41,782 nucleotides of DNA from Actinomycetes bacterium (GCA_021818025.1 JAKAFH010000007.1:1-41782), one strand, 5' to 3'. Numbered from the stretch's first letter, positions 32,723 to 40,852 are shown. Numbers and translations are program-made. Notes: a model not told the origin generated them from the letters alone.

Positions 32723-34525
32723 CTACCAGTGATAGTACGCGGGCGTGAACGAACCGAGAGGATTGGGAGCAAGCCCAACCACACTCTGGAGGTTCTTGGA
32801 GGTCTCAGCGAGCACGTCGGCCTGAGGGATAAAGAGGGCCGGTAGCTGCGTGGACACGACGGCGGCGTAGCGCGCGAGTGACACGGGTGCCTGCAGCGTC
32901 TGCCTGATGAGGTCATCGACCGAGGTCGAGCTGTATGCGCCGACGTTGGCCAGACCCGTCGTCGCGAATAGCGCCTCACCCGTTGGCAGGGCCGATGGCG
33001 CGTAGGACCATCCCGTATCCCAGGTGCACAGTTGGGCCGACGCCGACGTCGAACAGGTGGTGACCACCTGATTGAAACTGGCGAACTGGAGGTTGACGTC
33101 GATGCCGATCGATTTCCAGTCCGTGACAAGCACGTCCATTTCGTGCACGAAGAGTGGCGAGGTATTGGGTAGCAGCAGTGTGAGGGTCATCGAGGTTCCG
33201 GCGGCAATGCCCGCTCCGCACTGGGCTACGCCGCCGCCGGGATTCTCGCAGACCAGCACGCCACCACTCATCTGCCACCCGTGGGATTTCAAGTTCGTCG
33301 CGGCGGTCGACGGGTCGTACCCGTTCGTCGCCGGCGTCGAAGTGCCCGAGGTCGTCGTCGCGCCCACCGGAAGCGGTCCGCTGCCCGGGACGGCGTAGCC
33401 GCCGAATAGGTTGCGCACGATCGATGCCTGATCGATCGCCATCTGCATCGCCGCTCGAACGTACGGCTGTTCCACGATCGCCCGCTCGCTGTCAGCGGCC
33501 CCGAAGTTGAACGGGATGTACCCGATGGACCACGGACTGACGGCGCTGACGGTGTCCGTTGGCGCAATGGCTTGCACGGCGTTCGTCGTGGGATTCACTT
33601 GCGCCGCGGCGCTCGTGAGCGAGCTGAGATCGAGGTTGCCCACGTTGAGCGCCCCCGACTCGAGGTCGCGCAACTCCTGGGTCGCCGATCGATAGGCGAC
33701 TTCGTTGAACGTCGATAGGTGGGGGTGGACGGTCCCCGAGTAGCCGTGGTTCACGCCGAAGGTTGCGTTGCCCGACGAATCGAGCGCACTGAGGATCCAG
33801 GGACCGTCGACCCCACTTCGCCAGAACCCGTTCGTGAAGGTCGTCGTCGCCGTCGCGATGGACTCGAGGTACGCCCCCACCGCTCTGCAGGTGGCCACCG
33901 TGGCCGCCACTCGGGGCGCACCGGCAGAACAGTTCGCGGCCGTGCTGGCCGAGGTGCGGTCCCACGCTTCAGGAAGCGGTGTGACAAGCGAGAGGAAGTC
34001 GCTGACCATCCACGTTGGATTGACCGGACGCGTGAAATACAGATGGACGGTGTTGCCCACGGCCGTCGCGCCCCGCAGCTCGCCCGGGATCCCAAGGCCG
34101 GGCTCGAACGGGCAGAATCCCGTGGGGTCGGCAACCCACAGGTTTAGGAAGAACATCACCGAACGACCGGTGACGTACTGTCCGTCGGCGAATCGCCAGG
34201 GCTTGACCGTGAGCGTCGCCGTGGTGCGCGACCTGGAGAACACGGGGTCAGAGGCGAGAGACAGCGACGGAACCTCGGCGGTCGACGAGCCAGCACCGAA
34301 CCAGTAGAGCGGCTGGTAGAGCAGGCGTTGGAGGTAGTTGACGTTGTTGGACGTGTCGTACGCGCAGCTCATGAACGGAAAGATGTAGTTCGGAGTCGCA
34401 CCCGGCGCTTCGGCCACGGTCATCGAGGTCGGCGCAGCGGACGCACTCGTATACGTAGCGGCCATGGTCAGCGGAATCGCAGCGACCAGGAGCATGGCGG
34501 CCACGATGGCCTTGGACTTTGGCAT
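32723..34525 (-). CDS. peptide-type ABC transporter substrate-binding protein SBP2
   Basis: A 600-residue paralogue of SBP1. Shared blocks include APGATPNYIFPF, QPLYWFGAGSS, WRFADGQYVTGRSVMFFLNL, SGVDGPWILSALD and LCTWDTGWSYAPSALPTGE. The signal peptide (MPKSKAIVAAMLLVAAIPLT) has no lipobox Cys. The three Cys pairs of SBP1 are kept (NC..TC, VC..QC, TC..LC), with two extra Cys early on (MSC, GFC). Unlike SBP1 it uses ordinary codons and few Lys, so it is probably less abundant. ATG is six bases after GACAAT on the minus strand, a possible leaderless start. Confidence 0.92.
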   Translation of the reverse strand: MPKSKAIVAAMLLVAAIPLTMAATYTSASAAPTSMTVAEAPGATPNYIFPFMSCAYDTSNNVNYLQRLLYQPLYWFGAGSSTAEVPSLSLASDPVFSRSRTTATLTVKPWRFADGQYVTGRSVMFFLNLWVADPTGFCPFEPGLGIPGELRGATAVGNTVHLYFTRPVNPTWMVSDFLSLVTPLPEAWDRTSASTAANCSAGAPRVAATVATCRAVGAYLESIATATTTFTNGFWRSGVDGPWILSALDSSGNATFGVNHGYSGTVHPHLSTFNEVAYRSATQELRDLESGALNVGNLDLSSLTSAAAQVNPTTNAVQAIAPTDTVSAVSPWSIGYIPFNFGAADSERAIVEQPYVRAAMQMAIDQASIVRNLFGGYAVPGSGPLPVGATTTSGTSTPATNGYDPSTAATNLKSHGWQMSGGVLVCENPGGGVAQCGAGIAAGTSMTLTLLLPNTSPLFVHEMDVLVTDWKSIGIDVNLQFASFNQVVTTCSTSASAQLCTWDTGWSYAPSALPTGEALFATTGLANVGAYSSTSVDDLIRQTLQAPVSLARYAAVVSTQLPALFIPQADVLAETSKNLQSVVGLAPNPLGSFTPAYYHW

Positions 34526-34531
34526 AGGGGT

Positions 34532-34537
34532 ATTGTC
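34532..34537 (-). promoter_or_regulatory. candidate leaderless -10, SBP2
   Basis: GACAAT on the minus strand, six bases before the ATG. It keeps the key A and final T of TANNNT but not the first T, so it is less certain. Confidence 0.4.
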
Positions 34538-34584
34538 CCACGCGACGCGCGGCCGAGGCTGTACAGCGACGGTGCCGTCGCCGT

Positions 34585-35241
34585 TCAGTCCAGCAGGTTC
34601 CAGGAGCGCCGATGCTCAGGCGTCAGTCCTAAGCGAATGATCGCGTCGCGATGAGCCGCCGTCACGTAGCCCTTGTTCCGCTCCCACCCGTAGCCCGGAT
34701 ACTGCATCGCAAGTTCGCTGAGGAGCGCATCGCGACGAACTTTCGCGAGCACGCTCGCGGCCGCCACGCTCGCGCAGTGCCGGTCGGCCTTCACCCGGGT
34801 GATGACGCGAGGGACGCGCACCGCAGTGAGATCGGCCCCGGCAAGGCTGGGCCGCTTGTCGGTCAGCCAGTCTCGTTGACCATCGAGCAGCACGATCGAC
34901 GGCACCACGCTCAGCTGTGCCAATGCACGCCGGCCGGCGAACCCCAACGCCGCGGTGAGTCCGAACTGGTCGATCTCTTGGGCACTGGCCGATCCGATCG
35001 CGTAGTCGCTCACCCATCGCTCAATCTCGGGAACCAATGACTCGCGTGCCGGCGCACTCAGCAGTTTGCTGTCGCGAAGCCGCGATGGAAACGGGCCGCA
35101 CGAGGGACCAATGACGACAATGGCGCAGTGGCACGGCCCCACGGCACTGCCCGTGCCGACTTCGTCGAGTGACCCGATCCACGGGTAGCCATCGCTGAAG
35201 AGCTGGGTCTCGACATCGAGGGTTGGTGGCACGACGTTCAC
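34585..35241 (-). CDS. rnhB: ribonuclease HII
   Basis: RNase HII removes ribonucleotides and RNA from DNA duplexes. Visible motifs are SLDEVGTG (first catalytic Asp and Glu), LRDSKLLS, SIVLLDGQ and VKADRHCASVAAASVLAKVRRD (further catalytic Asp), and YGWERNKGY. The usual GRG element reads GTG, losing a conserved Arg. The start is uncertain. GTG 35241 gives 218 residues and the usual N-terminus (VVPPTLDVE). It has GGAGGA twelve bases upstream and TAGGAT at 35276-35281 as candidate -10. The ATGs at 35277 and 35313 are alternatives that would add 12 or 24 residues. Confidence 0.88.
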   Translation of the reverse strand: MNVVPPTLDVETQLFSDGYPWIGSLDEVGTGSAVGPCHCAIVVIGPSCGPFPSRLRDSKLLSAPARESLVPEIERWVSDYAIGSASAQEIDQFGLTAALGFAGRRALAQLSVVPSIVLLDGQRDWLTDKRPSLAGADLTAVRVPRVITRVKADRHCASVAAASVLAKVRRDALLSELAMQYPGYGWERNKGYVTAAHRDAIIRLGLTPEHRRSWNLLD

Positions 35242-35320
35242 TGAACTTCCCGGTCCTCCGCTAGTCGTGATCGACATCCTACGAGTGGCGCTGAGGGTGG
35301 AGGCTCGATCCATCGGGCCG

Positions 35321-35326
35321 TACAGT
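35321..35326 (+). promoter_or_regulatory. leaderless -10, cofC
   Basis: TACAGT, six bases before GTG 35333. It rules out the longer upstream start at 35267 for this gene. Confidence 0.6.
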
Positions 35327-35332
35327 GGCGAG

Positions 35333-35965
35333 GTGGACCCACTCGATGGAGACCTTCACTTCGCTCCCGCCCCCCGGCGCGTCGTCGTCGTCCCCCTTCG
35401 ATCGTTCGATTCGGCCAAGTCCCGGCTACGCGCGGCGGGCACCTCGAACGTGGCATCCATCGCCGAGCAGCTGGCGCGCGCCGTGTTGGCGAGCTGCAAA
35501 CCTCTACCGGTGGTCGTGGTGTGTGAGACCGACGACATCGAACGTTTCGCCGTCGCCAACGGCGCCGCGGTGCTTCGTTCGCCCCACACCGGGCTCAACG
35601 CTGCCGTTAACTTCGCCTATGAACACCTTGCGCACGACTACCATCGCATCGCCATCGCCCACGGCGACCTGCGCTTCCCCGATGGATTGGGTCGATTCGA
35701 ACCCACCGCGACGGTCACGATTGTCGCGGACCGGCACGGCACGGGCACGAACGTTCTCTCCTTGCCCACCGGCCTGCCATTCCGCTTCCACTACGGCCCC
35801 GGCTCGGCGCGTCGCCATGCGCGGGAGGCCGAGCGCCTGGGACTAGAGGTCGTTACGATCACCGACAGCCCATGGCGATTCGACGTCGACGTGCCCGAGG
35901 ACTTGACCGCAATCGAAGCGAATGGGGGGCCGACGGCCCCCCATTCGCTTGGTACCGCACTGTAA
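35333..35965 (+). CDS. cofC: 2-phospho-L-lactate / phosphoenolpyruvate guanylyltransferase (CofC/FbiD)
   Basis: A 210-residue nucleotidyltransferase of coenzyme F420 synthesis, which activates 2-phospholactate or phosphoenolpyruvate with GTP. Motifs: [16 protein letters not shown] (nucleotide binding), [50 protein letters not shown] and the closing [19 protein letters not shown] 35333 is chosen because TACAGT lies six bases upstream. The final dozen residues are encoded by a 16-base-pair hairpin and are probably not part of the fold. Confidence 0.9.
   Translation: MDPLDGDLHFAPAPRRVVVVPLRSFDSAKSRLRAAGTSNVASIAEQLARAVLASCKPLPVVVVCETDDIERFAVANGAAVLRSPHTGLNAAVNFAYEHLAHDYHRIAIAHGDLRFPDGLGRFEPTATVTIVADRHGTGTNVLSLPTGLPFRFHYGPGSARRHAREAERLGLEVVTITDSPWRFDVDVPEDLTAIEANGGPTAPHSLGTAL
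35916..35950. terminator. hairpin terminator inside the 3' end of cofC
   Basis: Perfect 16-base arms (35916-35931 and 35935-35950) surround GAC, including a GGGGGGCC core. It ends before the cofC stop at 35965 and just beyond the H1-like stop at 35975 on the other strand, so it can act on both convergent transcripts. There is no T run, as is common for GC-rich actinobacterial terminators. Confidence 0.65.
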
Positions 35966-35974
35966 AGCTGGCGG

Positions 35975-36283
35975 CTACTTCTTGGCGGCAGCCTTCTTGG
36001 CCGGTGCCTTCTTGGCTACGGCCTTCTTGGCTACGGCCTTCTTGGCTACGGCCTTCTTGGCCGGTGCCTTCTTGGCTACGGCCTTCTTCGCCGGTGCCTT
36101 CTTAGCGGCGGCCTTCTTGGCCGGTGCCTTCTTGGCTACTGCCTTCTTGGCCGGTGCCTTCTTCGCCGGCGCCTTCTTGGCTACTGCCTTCTTGGCCGGT
36201 GCCTTCTTAGCGGCGGCCTTCTTGGCCGGTGCCTTCTTGGCTACTGCCTTCTTGGCCGGAGCCTTCTTGGCGGCTGTTGCCAC
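35975..36283 (-). CDS. histone H1-like Lys/Ala-repeat DNA-binding protein
   Basis: A 102-residue protein made almost wholly of five-residue units [10 protein letters not shown] and AKKAA, about 20 copies. Only A, K, P, V, T and M occur. It matches the basic C-terminal tails of actinobacterial HU/HupB and bacterial H1 homologues (PAKKA repeats), here as a stand-alone tail without the globular domain. It should bind DNA or RNA electrostatically and help compact the nucleoid. The GTG start has a near-perfect ribosome site AAGGAGGG three bases upstream, so it is probably well expressed. The DNA is a degenerate tandem repeat prone to length change. Confidence 0.85.
   Translation of the reverse strand: MATAAKKAPAKKAVAKKAPAKKAAAKKAPAKKAVAKKAPAKKAPAKKAVAKKAPAKKAAAKKAPAKKAVAKKAPAKKAVAKKAVAKKAVAKKAPAKKAAAKK
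35979..36276. repeat. degenerate tandem repeat, 15-base unit
   Basis: The DNA repeats GCCTTCTTGGCCGGT- and GCCTTCTTGGCTACG-like units over about 300 bases, encoding the AKKAx units on the minus strand. Silent changes differ between copies. This explains the apparent hydrophobic open frame on the other strand. Confidence 0.8.
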
Positions 36284-36585
36284 TTTCCCTCCTTGGGACT
36301 CAACATTGAATCAATCTGGGGCCTTCATCGACGGTTACGTCGACTTGCATTTTGCAATAAGGAACCGCGTTGAAGAGCGTGAACTCGTCCGTCCATCTGC
36401 CAACTTCCCAGTTGTACGATGGCCGATCGCAGTGCACGGTTCTTATGCGGAAAGACGATGTTCGCTGTCGTCATCGGCGACGATTCGTATTTCGTCTAAC
36501 GCTTCCGTAGAAGAACAAGTAAAAGTTCACTCGGTTCATCCACCAATGTCAAGCATTTCGACGCAATCCGCGACAATTGTTTTTT
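36284..36585. other. AT-richer divergent intergenic region
   Basis: About 300 bases at roughly 49% G+C, against about two-thirds for the window. It holds the palindrome ATTGAATCAAT (36305-36315), the inverted repeat TTGCATTTTGCAA (36345-36357), and GACAAT (36572-36577) as candidate -10 for the TraG-like gene. No gene was recognised. It carries the promoters of the H1-like and TraG-like genes and could also contain a relaxase target. Confidence 0.55.
36287..36294 (-). promoter_or_regulatory. strong ribosome binding site, H1-like gene
   Basis: AAGGAGGG on the minus strand, three bases before the GTG. It is one of few near-consensus sites in the window. Confidence 0.65.
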
Positions 36586-37869
36586 GTGACTTCGAGCGCC
36601 ACCATCTATCTCGGACGAACTCAACACGGCGACGCGACGAGTGGTGACGAACGATCGACGTTGGTGATCGGTCCGAGCCGCAGTGGCAAGACGTCATCGA
36701 TCATCATTCCGAATCTCTTGCTCACGACTCGCTCGGTCGTTGTCACGTCGACTAAGTCCGACGTGGTGACCGCGATGGCCAACCGTCGAAGCGACGGCGC
36801 AACGTTGCTCTTCGATCCGTCAGGCACGGTGCCAACGCCTCGAGGTGTGACGCGCATCGGCTACTCGCCCGTCAACCAATCGCATGTCTGGGACGGCGCC
36901 GTGCTCGCCACGCGTTCTCTCGTCGACGTCGCGAGACGATCGCACCGCGAGCGGAGCGATGATCACTGGACTGAACGGGCTTTCTCCCTGGTCGCCCCGC
37001 TAATTCACGCGACGGCGCTTCGCGGTGATTCACTCGGCCAGCTCGCGACCGCGATAGATCAGCGCCACGGTGACGACGCGCTGGCCACGTTGCGTGATCG
37101 CTACGGCGATGGCCACGCTTCGGTCGCATTGCTGCAGGGAATCATGGAGACCGACGAGCGAGAACGATCAGGAATCTGGTCAACGGCATCGGGCCTCTTC
37201 GCCGGTCTGCGCACTGACGCGGCTCGCGCCGCTGCCCGCGGCGCACCGCTCGACGTCGACGAGTTTCTTCGCGCCCCTCATCAACTACACATCGTGTCGC
37301 CAAGTCGATTCCAAGCGGTGTCCACACCGCTCATTGTCGGACTGATCGAACAGATCGTTCATGCGACCTACGACAGGCACGCCGACGGCGCGAGGTTGCT
37401 CTTGGCGCTCGACGAGTTGGCGAACGTCGCGCCGCTGCCGCGGCTCGCCGGCATCGTCTCCGAAGGCGGTGGGCAAGGAGTCTTGACGCTCGCGTGTCTC
37501 CAAGACTTGAGCCAAGCTCGCGCCCGATGGGGCGCGATTGCCGATGGGTTCGTCTCACTGTTCCCAACGACCGTCGTCCTGCCCGGCATCGCCGACCGCC
37601 AAACCCTCGAGCTGCTGCAACGTCTCGCGGGCCGCACGCTGGTGCCCACGACGTCGATCCACCGGGGCCGGCGGCGAAACACCACCTACGCGACGAGCTG
37701 GGTCGAACGCGACCGAGCCACCATTGGCGACTTGGCCACTGGGCGACCTGGCTGGGCGCTTGGCATAGACAGTGACAATTCGATGCGATGGATCGCCCTC
37801 ACCCCGGCTCACCGCTCCGAGCGATTTCGCGATTCGCGAAGTCCCGAGATACTCGCCCGGTCCAGGTAG
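36586..37869 (+). CDS. soluble VirD4/TraG-like coupling ATPase
   Basis: A 427-residue ATPase of the type IV coupling protein family (TraG/TraD/VirD4, TraM-recognition type). Walker [16 protein letters not shown] is at 29-43, followed by [11 protein letters not shown] and LLFDPSG, typical of VirD4. Walker [16 protein letters not shown] is at about 271-285 and the sensor-like [17 protein letters not shown] follows. Coupling proteins normally have two N-terminal membrane helices; here the protein begins directly with the ATPase domain, so it looks cytosolic. GTG 36586 lies eight bases after GACAAT; a TTG three codons earlier is possible. It converges on the relaxase-like gene with a 61-base overlap. 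No other type IV secretion gene is in view. Confidence 0.83.
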   Translation: MTSSATIYLGRTQHGDATSGDERSTLVIGPSRSGKTSSIIIPNLLLTTRSVVVTSTKSDVVTAMANRRSDGATLLFDPSGTVPTPRGVTRIGYSPVNQSHVWDGAVLATRSLVDVARRSHRERSDDHWTERAFSLVAPLIHATALRGDSLGQLATAIDQRHGDDALATLRDRYGDGHASVALLQGIMETDERERSGIWSTASGLFAGLRTDAARAAARGAPLDVDEFLRAPHQLHIVSPSRFQAVSTPLIVGLIEQIVHATYDRHADGARLLLALDELANVAPLPRLAGIVSEGGGQGVLTLACLQDLSQARARWGAIADGFVSLFPTTVVLPGIADRQTLELLQRLAGRTLVPTTSIHRGRRRNTTYATSWVERDRATIGDLATGRPGWALGIDSDNSMRWIALTPAHRSERFRDSRSPEILARSR

Positions 37870-38888
37870 CGGTCCTCGTCGATTGCGGCGCGCTCGTGGG
37901 CGAGTGTCCGACTCAGCTCGGGAACCAGGCGGCGGGCCTGGACGAGACGCAACGGCCGCTCGTCGAGACCGTGCGCGGTGCGCAGGTGTGGGTGCACGGC
38001 GTCGATTGCCGCTCCGACCACGGACGCCTCGGCCCCGAAGGTCGACGCGTCGGCGAACGCCCGAACGAGATCCCGGCGCGTAATACGAGTCGCCCCCTCG
38101 AAGGCCGCCGCATACCCGTGGGCGTCGAAGCTACGACGAGGTGGCTCCACCGGCGCGCTGATCGGCTCGAATTGGCCCAGGTCCGCGTGCCATCGCGCCA
38201 ACACCTGGTCGCGAGACCACGTACCCTTCGCACCGCGATCGCCGGCGTGGCCACCCCAAATGGCCCGGTAGCCCTCATCCAGGCCCGACACACCCTCGAC
38301 GCCGGCGAAGCTGCGCCACGCGGTGTGCGACGTTCGCTGATTGACCGCCCAGCGCAAGGTCGCCCGATAGATCGCGTCAGCTGCGGGCAGGTGAGTGAAC
38401 AGCGAACGCGAATCAGCGACCGTCGACTCGTTGTTGGGACGAGCGCCGACGAGGACGTGGTCGTGCACGTGCGGTTCGCCCGCGCGATTGATTCCGTGGG
38501 TGAATCCGACGACTCGGTCCCAGCGGGCGGGGCGAAGGTACGCCCCGTCGTCGAAACGATGGCGAACCACGAACGCGCGGTCCTCGAGGTAGTTCAGCGC
38601 AGCGAGGACCCCCTCACGATGGGCGCTGACGACGTCGGCCGCGCTCGACTCGTCCAGGGCGACGAGAATCGAGAGCGGGCGGGGCGCCGCCACGACGATG
38701 TCATAGCCAACGACGCTGGCCCGTGCACTCGTCTGCAACACGCTCGCCACGTCGAGGCTCGACTGGGCGTCTCCGTTGCCTCGGAGCCACCAGCCCGCGT
38801 CGCCGCGGCGAACGCCGGCCAGTTCGTCGCCGCGATCCTGTACCAAGTAGTCAACGTCGGTCGACCGACGTACGAAGACGTGAATCAC
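37809..38888 (-). CDS. MobF/TrwC-like relaxase domain protein
   Basis: A 359-residue protein resembling the N-terminal relaxase domain of TrwC/TraI. GYDIVVAAPRPLSILVAL (61-78) matches the GFDLTFSAPKSVS motif with Asp63. VVGFTHGINRAGEPHVHDHV supplies His131, His142 and His144, the metal-binding HUH triad. Tyr14 (DVDYLVQ) is the only candidate catalytic tyrosine near the N-terminus, where MobF enzymes often have two pairs. The helicase half of TrwC is absent. GTG 38888 has GGAGGT five bases upstream and lies 26 bases after the pafBC stop, so the two are probably co-transcribed. A longer upstream frame overlaps pafBC and is rejected. It may nick or bind single-stranded DNA. Confidence 0.82.
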   Translation of the reverse strand: MIHVFVRRSTDVDYLVQDRGDELAGVRRGDAGWWLRGNGDAQSSLDVASVLQTSARASVVGYDIVVAAPRPLSILVALDESSAADVVSAHREGVLAALNYLEDRAFVVRHRFDDGAYLRPARWDRVVGFTHGINRAGEPHVHDHVLVGARPNNESTVADSRSLFTHLPAADAIYRATLRWAVNQRTSHTAWRSFAGVEGVSGLDEGYRAIWGGHAGDRGAKGTWSRDQVLARWHADLGQFEPISAPVEPPRRSFDAHGYAAAFEGATRITRRDLVRAFADASTFGAEASVVGAAIDAVHPHLRTAHGLDERPLRLVQARRLVPELSRTLAHERAAIDEDRYLDRASISGLRESRNRSER

Positions 38889-38893
38889 CGTGG

Positions 38894-38899
38894 ACCTCC
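38894..38899 (-). promoter_or_regulatory. ribosome binding site of relaxase-like gene
   Basis: GGAGGT on the minus strand, five bases before GTG 38888. It decides this start over longer in-frame alternatives inside pafBC. Confidence 0.6.
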
Positions 38900-38914
38900 G
38901 CGGCCCAACGGTCG

Positions 38915-40852
38915 CTACGACAGCAAAGCTCGTATCTGGCGGGCGAGATCGCGACCGGCGTCGGCGAATTCGGGTGTCGCGACGACCGCGCCCGGTCCGG
39001 CCTGGACCATGAGGTGGTCGAGGAACGTCCGATCTGCAACCCGGAACCGCACCGCGTGACGTCCGTCGTCGAGCGCGCGCCATTGGGCGTTCGGCAGGGG
39101 CTCGAAGATCCAACGCGACGACGCCTCGACCACGACCACGACGTCGCTGCCCGACTCGCCAACGGCCGTGAGCCAGTTCGGCACCGGGTCGGCGGCGCGT
39201 GGTTCGTCGGCTGGCGACTTGGCCACGACGTCATTAATTCGATCGACGCGGAACGTCCGCCACGCCCCTCGCGTCAGGCAGAACGCACGGACGTAGGCGT
39301 GGCCGTTGAGTACGCGGATCTCACGCGGTTCGATGGTGCGCTCCTGGGACTCGTCCGCGGTCGCGGGCGTGTAGTGGATCTTGATCCGCTCGCCCGACTC
39401 GATGGCGCCGCGCACGACGTCGAGCAACTGCTCGGAATTCGTGTTTTCGACGCGAACTTGGGACCCGATCGCCGACTCGATCTTCTCGATCGCCGAGTGC
39501 ACCTCCGGGGCGTCATAGATACGCGACGCCTCTCGCAGGGCGATGTTCAGTTCGAACAACTCGCGCCAGGTCAGGGTCGCCAAGTCGGCCGCGTCAGTTT
39601 CGACGCCATACTCGGCCCGGTAGAGCGAGTCGTCCTCGGCCTCATTCTCCCAGTCGTCGCACTCCTTGATCACGTGGGCCGGGAAGCCGTACCGTCCGTG
39701 CAGCGGCTCGAAGGACACCAGTCGGTCCATCACGTGTCGGACCACGTCCGCTGGGAGGTCGAAACGCCTCGACAGTTCGCTGATGCGCAGCCCGTCGCCG
39801 CTGAGGTGCACGGCGTGCAGCAACTGCAGGGCTTGACCGAGCGCGTCAGTGGTCGTGACCGGGTCGAACCTCACCCCGTCGAGTGCCGGCACGGCGCCCC
39901 GATTCACGCCACCGAGCCACGTCGCCAATTCGACCTTCAGGATCTTGGGGCTCACCAATCGCACCCGAGCGCCGGCGTTCACCACGAAGCGCAGCGCCTC
40001 GCGCAAGTTGTCGAACGAGAGCCCTACTTCGCGCAGCCCGCCCTTCTTGGTCGCGGCGATAGCGCTCGGGTACTCACGCGTGAGTAGTGAGGCGTAGTCC
40101 GCCGAGGTCACGACCACCACGTCGACGGGCTTGAGGGTGCGCGAGTACTCGGGGCGCCACGCGGCCGCAACCGCGCGAATGGCGTCATCGGACTCGAAGG
40201 ACTCGGAACGCACCACGGGCATCGAGGTGATGCGAGTCATTCGGTAGCCCTTGACCTCGGCGGTGCCGCGAACCCGGGCGACGAGGTAGGTGGCACCGTT
40301 GATCACGCGAAGCGCGAGCGGCTCAACCACCCGTAACTTGTTGGCCGAGGACTGGTAGTCAAAGGCAAGGACGCGGCCCAGACGCAAGGCCCGCAACACG
40401 GGGTTGTAGTAGTTCGAGAACTCGAGCCCGGTGTCGGGCGCGGGACCCTCGTCAAAGAGGCTGAATGCGCCGGAGCGACCGAAACCACAGAGGCGCAACG
40501 CGAGTCGAACCACGCGCTGCTCGGCTTCGGTCAGCGCGAGTGGCGGTGCGTACATCGCATCGGACTCGACCCAGTAACCGACGCTGCCGTCACCGAGCAC
40601 GACCGTCTCGATCTGCATGCCCAGCTCGCGAATCTTCGCCTTGTCGCGTTCGAACTTCTGCCGGGTGGCGACGTCGCCGCCCTGGTAGGCGCGAACCTTG
40701 CGCGGGCCGCTCGACTTCACGGGATACTCGTCGATCAGGAGCTCAGACACGATGGTCTCTTGGGTCAGCGGACGTTGCTGGGTGGCACTCTGCAGCAGCA
40801 GCGCCAGCGCGACCAGACGCTCGCGACTCTCTTCGACCGCGTTTCGAATCAT
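38915..40852 (-). CDS. pafBC: fused PafB-PafC WYL-domain transcriptional regulator
   Basis: A 645-residue protein with two similar halves. Each has a winged helix (GGDVATRQKFERDKAKIREL in the first; LRISELSRRFDLPADVVRHV in the second) and a WYL domain (VLAFDYQSSANKLRVVEPLALRV; IKIHYTPATADESQERTIEP). This is the arrangement of PafBC, which activates the LexA-independent DNA-damage response in mycobacteria; fused forms are known in other actinobacteria. ATG 40852 is chosen because GAGGAT precedes it by six bases, readable as ribosome site or -10. Upstream in-frame sequence overlaps moaC. The proteasome gene pafA, a common neighbour, is not in the window. Confidence 0.88.
   Translation of the reverse strand: MIRNAVEESRERLVALALLLQSATQQRPLTQETIVSELLIDEYPVKSSGPRKVRAYQGGDVATRQKFERDKAKIRELGMQIETVVLGDGSVGYWVESDAMYAPPLALTEAEQRVVRLALRLCGFGRSGAFSLFDEGPAPDTGLEFSNYYNPVLRALRLGRVLAFDYQSSANKLRVVEPLALRVINGATYLVARVRGTAEVKGYRMTRITSMPVVRSESFESDDAIRAVAAAWRPEYSRTLKPVDVVVVTSADYASLLTREYPSAIAATKKGGLREVGLSFDNLREALRFVVNAGARVRLVSPKILKVELATWLGGVNRGAVPALDGVRFDPVTTTDALGQALQLLHAVHLSGDGLRISELSRRFDLPADVVRHVMDRLVSFEPLHGRYGFPAHVIKECDDWENEAEDDSLYRAEYGVETDAADLATLTWRELFELNIALREASRIYDAPEVHSAIEKIESAIGSQVRVENTNSEQLLDVVRGAIESGERIKIHYTPATADESQERTIEPREIRVLNGHAYVRAFCLTRGAWRTFRVDRINDVVAKSPADEPRAADPVPNWLTAVGESGSDVVVVVEASSRWIFEPLPNAQWRALDDGRHAVRFRVADRTFLDHLMVQAGPGAVVATPEFADAGRDLARQIRALLS

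Noticed and set aside
35975-36283. CRISPR-like array
   Set aside because: The repeats are contiguous 15-base coding units without spacers and translate as a continuous AKKAx protein.
35922-36647. Apparent hydrophobic repeat protein ([14 protein letters not shown])
   Set aside because: It is the antisense reading of the Lys/Ala repeat gene and then crosses an intergenic region and another gene.
38889-39113. N-terminal extension of the relaxase-like protein
   Set aside because: It overlaps the end of pafBC in another frame. The GTG at 38888 has GGAGGT five bases upstream.
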